Assembly (NCBI GenBank): GCA_947579665.1
Contig: CANPUZ010000061.1
Coordinates: 1,426,001 to 1,490,000, forward strand
Direction: 5' to 3'
Source: Sympetrum striolatum
Lineage: Eukaryota; Arthropoda; Insecta; Odonata; Libellulidae
DNA length: 64,000 nucleotides
This document shows, piece by piece, positions 54,479-64,000 of this stretch. The notes beneath the pieces were generated by a model. That model was given only the letters and a program-made list of their open reading frames with translations, searched no databases and was not told the DNA's origin. The number at the start of each line of letters is the position of its first letter. Position 1 is the first letter of the stretch. The translations under genes were made by a program, and so were the position numbers.

Positions 54479-57400
54479 TAATTAATCATCTTTGTATTTA
54501 CTCTTCAGAAATGCTGTTGGGACTGCCCTCTAAAATGGAAAAACCAAACAATTGATGGATAGGTGCTGCTGTTTTTTATTTTGTCCAGTGATGGGATCCA
54601 AAGAAGATGAGTATGAATGCAATTCAATATTAATTCTACTCTAATGCCTGTATGTTAGATATAGATGCACCTTGGTTACAATAGCTGTATTGTTGGTCAG
54701 ATAATGTTTTAATTAATCATCTTTGTATTTACTCTTCAGAAATGCTGTTGGGACTGCCCTCTAAAATGGAAAAACCAAACAATTGATGGATAGGTGCTGC
54801 TGTTTTTTATTTTGTCCAGTGATGGGATCCAAAGAAGATGAGTATGAATGCAATTCAATATTAATTCTACTCTAATGCCAGTATTTTAGATATAGATGCA
54901 CCTTGGTTACAATAGCTGTATTGTTGGTCAGATAATGTTTTAATTAATCATCTTTGTATTTACTCTTCAGAAATGCTGTTGGGACTGCCCTCTAAAATGG
55001 AAAAACCAAACAATTGATGGATAGGTGCTGCTGTTTTTTATTTTGTCCAGTGGTGGGATCCAAAGAAGATGAGTATGAATGCAATTCAATATTAATTCTA
55101 CTCTAATGCCAGTATTTTAGATATAGATGCACCTTAGTTACAATAGCTGTATTGTTGGTCAGATAATGTTTTAATAATCATCTTTGTATTTACTCTTCAG
55201 AAATGCTGTTGGGACTGCCCTCTAAAATGGAAAAACCAAACAATTGATGGATAGGTGCTGCTGTTTTTTATTTTGTCCAGTGATGGGATCCAAAGAAGAT
55301 GAGTATGAATGCAATTCAATATTAATTCTACTCTAATGCCTGTATGTTAGATATAGATACACCTTGGTTACAATAGCTGTATTGTTGGTCAGATAATGTT
55401 TTAATTAATCATCTTTGTATTTACTCTTCAGAAATGCTGTTGGGACTGCCCTCTAAAATGGAAAAACCAAACAATTGATGGATAGGTGCTGCTGTTTTTT
55501 ATTTTGTCCAGTGATGGGATCCAAAGAAGATGAGTATGAATGCAATTCAATATTAATTCTACTCTAATGCCTGTATGTTAGATATAGATACACCTTGGTT
55601 ACAATAGCTGTATTGTTGGTCAGATAATGTTTTAATTAATCATCTTTGTATTTACTCTTCAGAAATGCTGTTGGGACTGCCCTCTAAAATGGAAAAACCA
55701 AACAATTGATGGATAGGTGCTGCTGTTTTTTATTTTGTCCAGTGGTGGGACTCAAAGTAGATGAGTATGAATGCAATTCAATATTAATTCTACTCTAATG
55801 CCAGTATTTTAGATATAGATGCACCTTGGTTACAATAGCTGTATTGTTGGTCAGATAATGTTTTAATAATCATCTTTGTATTTACTCTTCAGAAATGCTG
55901 TTGGGACTGCCCTCTAAAATGGAAAAACCAAACAATTGATGGATAGGTGCTGCTGTTTTTTATTTTGTCCAGTGATGGGATCCAAAGAAGATGAGTATGA
56001 ATGCAATTCAATATTAATTCTACTCTAATGCCTGTATTTTAGATATAGATGCACCTTGGTTACAATAGCTGTATTGTTGGTCAGATAATGTTTTAATTAA
56101 TCATCTTTGTATTTACTCTTCAGAAATGCTGTTGGGACTGCCCTCTAAAATGGAAAAACCAAACAATTGATGGAGAGGTGCTGCTGTTTTTTATTTTGTC
56201 CAGTGATGGGATCCAAAGAAGATGAGTATGAATGCAATTCAATATTAATTCTACTCTAATGCCAGTATTTTAGATATAGATGCACCTTAGTTACAATAGC
56301 TGTATTGTTGGTCAGATAATGTTTTAATTAATCATCTTTGTATTTACTCTTCAGAAATGCTGTTGGGACTGCCCTCTAAAATGGAAAAACCAAACAATTG
56401 ATGGATAGGTGCTGCTGTTTTTTATTTTGTCCAGTGGTGGGACTCAAAGTAGATGAGTATGAATGCAATTCAATATTAATTCTACTCTAATGCCAGTATT
56501 TTAGATATAGATGCACCTTGGTTACAATAGCTGTATTGTTGGTCAGATAATGTTTTAATAATCATCTTTGTATTTACTCTTCAGAAATGCTGTTGGGACT
56601 GCCCTCTAAAATGGAAAAACCAAACAATTGATGGATAGGTGCTGCTGTTTTTTATTTTGTCCAGTGATGGGATCCAAAGAAGATGAGTATGAATGCAATT
56701 CAATATTAATTCTACTCTAATGCCTGTATTTTAGATATAGATGCACCTTGGTTACAATAGCTGTATTGTTGGTCAGATAATGTTTTAATTAATCATCTTT
56801 GTATTTACTCTTCAGAAATGCTGTTGGGACTGCCCTCTAAAATGGAAAAACCAAACAATTGATGGATAGGTTCTGCTGTTTTTTATTTTGTCCAGTGATG
56901 GGATCCAAAGAAGATGAGTATGAATGCAATTCAATATTAATTCTACTCTAATGCCTGTATTTTAGATATAGATGCCCCTTAGTTACAATAGCTGTATTGT
57001 TGGTCAGATAATGTTTTAATAATCATCTTTGTATTTACTCTTCAGAAATGCTGTTGGGACTGCCCTCTAAAATGGAAAAACCAAACAATTGATGGATAGG
57101 TGCTGCTGTTTTTTATTTTGTCCAGTGATGGGATCCAAAGAAGATGAGTATGAATGCAATTCAATATTAATTCTACTCTAATGCCTGTATTTTAGATATA
57201 GATGCCCCTTAGTTACAATAGCTGTATTGTTGGTCAGATAATGTTTTAATAATCATCTTTGTATTTACTCTTCAGAAATGCTGTTGGGACTGCCCTCTAA
57301 AATGGAAAAACCAAACAATTGATGGATAGGTTCTGCTGTTTTTTATTTTGTCCAGTGATGGGATCCAAAGAAGATGAGTATGAATGCAATTCAATATTAA

Positions 57401-59551
57401 TTCTACTCTAATGCCAGTATTTTAGATATAGATGCACCTTGGTTACAATAGCTGTATTGTTGGTCAGATAATGTTTTAATTAATCATCTTTGTATTTACT
57501 CTTCAGAAATGCTGTTGGGACTGCCCTCTAAAATGGAAAAACCAAACAATTGATGGATAGGTGCTGCTGTTTTTTATTTTGTCCAGTGATGGGATCCAAA
57601 GAAGATGAGTATGAATGCAATTCAATATTAATTCTACTCTAATGCCAGTATTTTAGATATAGATGCACCTTGGTTACAATAGCTGTATTGTTGGTCAGAT
57701 AATGTTTTAATAATCATCTTTGTATTTACTCTTCAGAAATGCTGTTGGGACTGCCCTCTAAAATGGAAAAACCAAACAATTGATGGATAGGTGCTGCTGT
57801 TTTTTATTTTGTCCAGTGATGGGATCCAAAGAAGATGAGTATGAATGCAATTCAATATTAATTCTACTCTAATGCCTGTATTTTAGATATAGATGCACCT
57901 TGGTTACAATAGCTGTATTGTTGGTCAGATAATGTTTTAATTAATCATCTTTGTATTTACTCTTCAGAAATGCTGTTGGGACTGCCCTCTAAAATGGAAA
58001 AACCAAACAATTGATGGATAGGTTCTGCTGTTTTTTATTTTGTCCAGTGATGGGATCCAAAGTAGATGAGTATGAATGCAATTCAATATTAATTCTACTC
58101 TAATGCCAGTATTTTAGATATAGATGCACCTTGGTTACAATAGCTGTATTGTTGGTCAGATAATGTTTTAATAATCATCTTTGTATTTACTCTTCAGAAA
58201 TGCTGTTGGGACTGCCCTCTAAAATGGAAAAACCAAACAATTGATGGATAGGTGCTGCTGTTTTTTATTTTGTCCAGTGATGGGATCCAAAGAAGATGAG
58301 TATGAATGCAATTCAATATTAATTCTACTCTAATGCCTGTATTTTAGATATAGATGCCCCTTAGTTACAATAGCTGTATTGTTGGTCAGATAATGTTTTA
58401 ATAATCATCTTTGTATTTACTCTTCAGAAATGCTGTTGGGACTGCCCTCTAAAATGGAAAAACCAAACAATTGATGGATAGGTTCTGCTGTTTTTTATTT
58501 TGTCCAGTGATGGGATCCAAAGAAGATGAGTATGAATGCAATTCAATATTAATTCTACTCTAATGCCAGTATTTTAGATATAGATGCACCTTGGTTACAA
58601 TAGCTGTATTGTTGGTCAGATAATGTTTTAATTAATCATCTTTGTATTTACTCTTCAGAAATGCTGTTGGGACTGCCCTCTAAAATGGAAAAACCAAACA
58701 ATTGATGGATAGGTGCTGCTGTTTTTTATTTTGTCCAGTGATGGGATCCAAAGAAGATGAGTATGAATGCAATTCAATATTAATTCTACTCTAATGCCAG
58801 TATTTTAGATATAGATGCACCTTGGTTACAATAGCTGTATTGTTGGTCAGATAATGTTTTAATTAATCATCTTTGTATTTACTCTTCAGAAATGCTGTTG
58901 GGACTGCCCTCTAAAATGGAAAAACCAAACAATTGATGGATAGATGCTGCAGTGTGCTATTTCGTCCAGTGGTGGGATTCAAAGTGGATGAGTATGAATG
59001 CAATTCGATATTAATTCTACTCTAATGCCAGTATGATAGATATAGATGCACCTTGGTTACAATAGCTGTATTGTTGGTCAGATAATGTTTTAATTAATCA
59101 TCTTTGTATTTACTCTTCAGAAATGCTGTTGGGACTGCCCTCTAAAATGGAAAAACCAAACAATTGATGGATAGGTGCTGCTGTTTTTTATTTTGTCCAG
59201 TGATGGGATCCAAAGAAGATGAGTATGAATGCAATTCAATATTAATTCTACTCTAATGCCAGTATTTTAGATATAGATGCACCTTGGTTACAATAGCTGT
59301 ATTGTTGGTCAGATAATGTTTTAATAATCATCTTTGTATTTACTCTTCAGAAATGCTGTTGGGACTGCCCTCTAAAATGGAAAAACCAAACAATTGATGG
59401 ATAGGTGCTGCTGTTTTTTATTTTGTCCAGTGATGGGATCCAAAGAAGATGAGTATGAATGCAATTCAATATTAATTCTACTCTAATGCCAGTATTTTAG
59501 ATATAGATGCACCTTGGTTACAATAGCTGTATTGTTGGTCAGATAATGTTT
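54479..59551. repeat. Block L: mixed 230/231-bp monomers, m237-m258
   Basis: Most copies have GATAGGTGCTG or GATAGGTTCTG, GATGGGATCC (A113) and AAAGAAGAT. Nine are 230 bp with the TTTTAATAATC junction (starts 55172, 55864, 56556, 57017, 57247, 57708, 58169, 58399, 59322). m242-m243 recur as m245-m246 (GGGACTCAAAGTAG followed by a 230-bp copy, spacing 692 bp). The rare GATGCCCC allele is in m247, m248 and m253, and m248-m250 resemble m253-m255 at a spacing of 1,152 bp. Confidence 0.8.
58860..59090. repeat. Divergent mosaic monomer m256
   Basis: It carries the ATAGATGCTGCAGTGTGCTA cassette otherwise seen only in m155, m161 and m170, some 20 kb upstream. It also has GGGATTC, AAAGTGGAT and GTATGATAG. 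Two private changes, TTTCGTCC and TTCGATATT, each create a CpG. The neighbours on both sides are block L/M type, so the copy appears to have been inserted or converted from a distant source and has since picked up private changes. Confidence 0.85.
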
Positions 59552-62500
59552 TAATTAATCATCTTTGTATTTACTCTTCAGAAATGCTGTTGGGACTGCC
59601 CTCTAAAATGGAAAAACCAAACAATTGATGGATAGGTGCTGCTGTTTTTTATTTTGTCCAGTGATGGGATCCAAAGAAGATGAGTATGAATGCAATTCAA
59701 TATTAATTCTACTCTAATGCCAGTATTTTAGATATAGATGCACCTTGGTTACAATAGCTGTATTGTTGGTCAGATAATGTTTTAATTAATCATCTTTGTA
59801 TTTACTCTTCAGAAATGCTGTTGGGACTGCCCTCTAAAATGGAAAAACCAAACAATTGATGGATAGGTGCTGCTGTTTTTTATTTTGTCCAGTGATGGGA
59901 TCCAAAGAAGATGAGTATGAATGCAATTCAATATTAATTCTACTCTAATGCCAGTATGATAGATATAGATGCACCTTGGTTACAATAGCTGTATTGTTGG
60001 TCAGATAATGTTTTAATTAATCATCTTTGTATTTACTCTTCAGAAATGCTGTTGGGACTGCCCTCTAAAATGGAAAAACCAAACAATTGATGGATAGGTG
60101 CTGCTGTTTTTTATTTTGTCCAGTGATGGGATCCAAAGAAGATGAGTATGAATGCAATTCAATATTAATTCTACTCTAATGCCAGTATGATAGATATAGA
60201 TGCACCTTGGTTACAATAGCTGTATTGTTGGTCAGATAATGTTTTAATTAATCATCTTTGTATTTACTCTTCAGAAATGCTGTTGGGACTGCCCTCTAAA
60301 ATGGAAAAACCAAACAATTGATGGATAGGTGCTGCTGTTTTTTATTTTGTCCAGTGATGGGATCCAAAGAAGATGAGTATGAATGCAATTCAATATTAAT
60401 TCTACTCTAATGCCAGTATTTTAGATATAGATGCACCTTGGTTACAATAGCTGTATTGTTGGTCAGATAATGTTTTAATTAATCATCTTTGTATTTACTC
60501 TTCAGAAATGCTGTTGGGACTGCCCTCTAAAATGGAAAAACCAAACAATTGATGGATAGGTGCTGCTGTTTTTTATTTTGTCCAGTGATGGGATCCAAAG
60601 AAGATGAGTATGAATGCAATTCAATATTAATTCTACTCTAATGCCAGTATTTTAGATATAGATGCACCTTGGTTACAATAGCTGTATTGTTGGTCAGATA
60701 ATGTTTTAATTAATCATCTTTGTATTTACTCTTCAGAAATGCTGTTGGGACTGCCCTCTAAAATGGAAAAACCAAACAATTGATGGATAGGTGCTGCTGT
60801 TTTTTATTTTGTCCAGTGATGGGATCCAAAGAAGATGAGTATGAATGCAATTCAATATTAATTCTACTCTAATGCCAGTATTTTAGATATAGATGCACCT
60901 TGGTTACAATAGCTGTATTGTTGGTCAGATAATGTTTTAATTAATCATCTTTGTATTTACTCTTCAGAAATGCTGTTGGGACTGCCCTCTAAAATGGAAA
61001 AACCAAACAATTGATGGATAGGTGCTGCTGTTTTTTATTTTGTCCAGTGATGGGATCCAAAGAAGATGAGTATGAATGCAATTCAATATTAATTCTACTC
61101 TAATGCCAGTATGATAGATATAGATGCACCTTGGTTACAATAGCTGTATTGTTGGTCAGATAATGTTTTAATTAATCATCTTTGTATTTACTCTTCAGAA
61201 ATGCTGTTGGGACTGCCCTCTAAAATGGAAAAACCAAACAATTGATGGATAGGTGCTGCTGTTTTTTATTTTGTCCAGTGATGGGATCCAAAGAAGATGA
61301 GTATGAATGCAATTCAATATTAATTCTACTCTAATGCCAGTATTTTAGATATAGATGCACCTTGGTTACAATAGCTGTATTGTTGGTCAGATAATGTTTT
61401 AATTAATCATCTTTGTATTTACTCTTCAGAAATGCTGTTGGGACTGCCCTCTAAAATGGAAAAACCAAACAATTGATGGATAGGTGCTGCTGTTTTTTAT
61501 TTTGTCCAGTGATGGGATCCAAAGAAGATGAGTATGAATGCAATTCAATATTAATTCTACTCTAATGCCAGTATTTTAGATATAGATGCACCTTGGTTAC
61601 AATAGCTGTATTGTTGGTCAGATAATGTTTTAATTAATCATCTTTGTATTTACTCTTCAGAAATGCTGTTGGGACTGCCCTCTAAAATGGAAAAACCAAA
61701 CAATTGATGGATAGGTGCTGCTGTTTTTTATTTTGTCCAGTGATGGGATCCAAAGAAGATGAGTATGAATGCAATTCAATATTAATTCTACTCTAATGCC
61801 AGTATGATAGATATAGATGCACCTTGGTTACAATAGCTGTATTGTTGGTCAGATAATGTTTTAATTAATCATCTTTGTATTTACTCTTCAGAAATGCTGT
61901 TGGGACTGCCCTCTAAAATGGAAAAACCAAACAATTGATGGATAGGTGCTGCTGTTTTTTATTTTGTCCAGTGATGGGATCCAAAGAAGATGAGTATGAA
62001 TGCAATTCAATATTAATTCTACTCTAATGCCAGTATTTTAGATATAGATGCACCTTGGTTACAATAGCTGTATTGTTGGTCAGATAATGTTTTAATTAAT
62101 CATCTTTGTATTTACTCTTCAGAAATGCTGTTGGGACTGCCCTCTAAAATGGAAAAACCAAACAATTGATGGATAGGTGCTGCTGTTTTTTATTTTGTCC
62201 AGTGATGGGATCCAAAGAAGATGAGTATGAATGCAATTCAATATTAATTCTACTCTAATGCCAGTATGATAGATATAGATGCACCTTGGTTACAATAGCT
62301 GTATTGTTGGTCAGATAATGTTTTAATTAATCATCTTTGTATTTACTCTTCAGAAATGCTGTTGGGACTGCCCTCTAAAATGGAAAAACCAAACAATTGA
62401 TGGATAGGTGCTGCTGTTTTTTATTTTGTCCAGTGATGGGATCCAAAGAAGATGAGTATGAATGCAATTCAATATTAATTCTACTCTAATGCCAGTATGA

Positions 62501-64000
62501 TAGATATAGATGCACCTTGGTTACAATAGCTGTATTGTTGGTCAGATAATGTTTTAATTAATCATCTTTGTATTTACTCTTCAGAAATGCTGTTGGGACT
62601 GCCCTCTAAAATGGAAAAACCAAACAATTGATGGATAGGTGCTGCTGTTTTTTATTTTGTCCAGTGATGGGATCCAAAGAAGATGAGTATGAATGCAATT
62701 CAATATTAATTCTACTCTAATGCCAGTATTTTAGATATAGATGCACCTTGGTTACAATAGCTGTATTGTTGGTCAGATAATGTTTTAATTAATCATCTTT
62801 GTATTTACTCTTCAGAAATGCTGTTGGGACTGCCCTCTAAAATGGAAAAACCAAACAATTGATGGATAGGTGCTGCTGTTTTTTATTTTGTCCAGTGATG
62901 GGATCCAAAGAAGATGAGTATGAATGCAATTCAATATTAATTCTACTCTAATGCCAGTATGATAGATATAGATGCACCTTGGTTACAATAGCTGTATTGT
63001 TGGTCAGATAATGTTTTAATTAATCATCTTTGTATTTACTCTTCAGAAATGCTGTTGGGACTGCCCTCTAAAATGGAAAAACCAAACAATTGATGGATAG
63101 GTGCTGCTGTTTTTTATTTTGTCCAGTGATGGGATCCAAAGAAGATGAGTATGAATGCAATTCAATATTAATTCTACTCTAATGCCAGTATTTTAGATAT
63201 AGATGCACCTTGGTTACAATAGCTGTATTGTTGGTCAGATAATGTTTTAATTAATCATCTTTGTATTTACTCTTCAGAAATGCTGTTGGGACTGCCCTCT
63301 AAAATGGAAAAACCAAACAATTGATGGATAGGTGCTGCTGTTTTTTATTTTGTCCAGTGATGGGATCCAAAGAAGATGAGTATGAATGCAATTCAATATT
63401 AATTCTACTCTAATGCCAGTATTTTAGATATAGATGCACCTTGGTTACAATAGCTGTATTGTTGGTCAGATAATGTTTTAATTAATCATCTTTGTATTTA
63501 CTCTTCAGAAATGCTGTTGGGACTGCCCTCTAAAATGGAAAAACCAAACAATTGATGGATAGGTGCTGCTGTTTTTTATTTTGTCCAGTGATGGGATCCA
63601 AAGAAGATGAGTATGAATGCAATTCAATATTAATTCTACTCTAATGCCAGTATGATAGATATAGATGCACCTTGGTTACAATAGCTGTATTGTTGGTCAG
63701 ATAATGTTTTAATTAATCATCTTTGTATTTACTCTTCAGAAATGCTGTTGGGACTGCCCTCTAAAATGGAAAAACCAAACAATTGATGGATAGGTGCTGC
63801 TGTTTTTTATTTTGTCCAGTGATGGGATCCAAAGAAGATGAGTATGAATGCAATTCAATATTAATTCTACTCTAATGCCAGTATTTTAGATATAGATGCA
63901 CCTTGGTTACAATAGCTGTATTGTTGGTCAGATAATGTTTTAATTAATCATCTTTGTATTTACTCTTCAGAAATGCTGTTGGGACTGCCCTCTAAAATGG
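59552..64000. repeat. Block M: homogeneous monomers m259-m277 with two alleles
   Basis: Nineteen 231-bp copies share GATAGGTGCTG, GATGGGATCC, AAAGAAGAT and A171. They differ only at 176-177: TATTTTAG (T) or TATGATAG (D). The order from m259 is T D D T T T D T T D T D D T D T T D T. No simple period fits, although DTTDT occurs at m265-m269 and again at m273-m277. The block continues to the end of the window. Confidence 0.9.
63941..64000. repeat. Partial monomer m278 cut by the window edge
   Basis: The first 60 bases of the unit are present and match the block M type (G38, CTAAAATGG). The cut is a window boundary; nothing suggests that the array ends here. Confidence 0.95.

Larger units (their letters stand above)
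1..64000. repeat. 231-bp tandem satellite array filling the window
   Basis: The motif TAATTAATCATCTTTGTATT recurs every 231 bases from base 1 to 63941, with 230-base steps in 47 copies. Monomer starts are: m1-m50 at 1+231k up to 11320; m51-m158 at 11550+231k; m159 at 36498; then mixed 230/231 steps to m277 at 63710. All copies point the same way, and no unique sequence, inversion or transposon interrupts them. The unit is about 34% G+C (79 of 231 in m1). Both edges cut the array, so its true length is unknown. Such arrays usually form centromeric, pericentromeric or other heterochromatin; that role is inferred. The family is not one I recognise. No reading frame exceeds 73 codons. Confidence 0.99.

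Noticed and set aside
1..64000. CRISPR array
   Set aside because: The units are 231 bp with no alternation of short repeats and unique spacers; all of the sequence is repeated.
1..64000. Primate alpha satellite or another CENP-B box satellite
   Set aside because: The unit is 231 bp, not about 171 bp, and no CENP-B box-like TTCG...CGGG motif is present. The consensus contains no CpG at all.

Overview
The whole 64,000-base window is one uninterrupted tandem satellite array. The basic unit is 231 bp (about 34% G+C), all copies lie head to tail in the same orientation, and the array runs off both ends of the window. Walking the unit boundary base by base gives 277 complete monomers, numbered m1-m277 here, plus 60 bases of m278. 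Of the complete monomers, 230 are 231 bp long and 47 are 230 bp long; 230 x 231 + 47 x 230 = 63,940, so m278 starts at 63,941. No protein gene, RNA gene, transposon, CRISPR array or unique sequence is present.

The organism is almost certainly a eukaryote. A long, CpG-poor, AT-rich satellite with layered higher-order repeats (HORs) is typical of centromeric or pericentromeric heterochromatin in a long-read assembly. The consensus has no CpG where about six or seven would be expected from base composition, which fits a cytosine-methylating genome such as a vertebrate or plant. I do not recognise the satellite family and cannot name the species.

Layout, by monomer subtype. Block A (1-9009) is mixed, with dimer repeats and two duplicated 5-mer HORs. 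Block B (9010-13859) is very uniform. Block C (13860-15476) is a mosaic junction. Block D (15477-22406) is built from a distinct cassette type, loosely ordered. Block E (22407-34418) is the clearest HOR region: a 2,079-bp 9-mer unit with 4-, 10- and 11-mer derivatives. Block F (34419-39955) is a mosaic of two cassette types with a repeated anchor. Block G (39956-43865) is a homogeneous 230-bp subtype. Block H (43866-46165) is a 230-bp type that is partly dimeric. Block I (46166-50321) carries a CpG-creating change. Block J (50322-51706) is a junction. Block K (51707-54478) holds near-identical copies. Block L (54479-59551) mixes 230- and 231-bp copies. Block M (59552-64000) is homogeneous with two alternating alleles.

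The pattern is that of a satellite evolving by unequal exchange and gene conversion: local amplification makes uniform blocks, and mosaic monomers sit at block borders. Variation is concentrated in a segment at monomer positions 79-100 and a few point positions. Positions 58-78 and 128-170 are almost invariant. Monomer positions are counted from the start of m1 (base 1 of the window), and in 230-bp copies they shift by one after position 5. All variant calls were made by eye.
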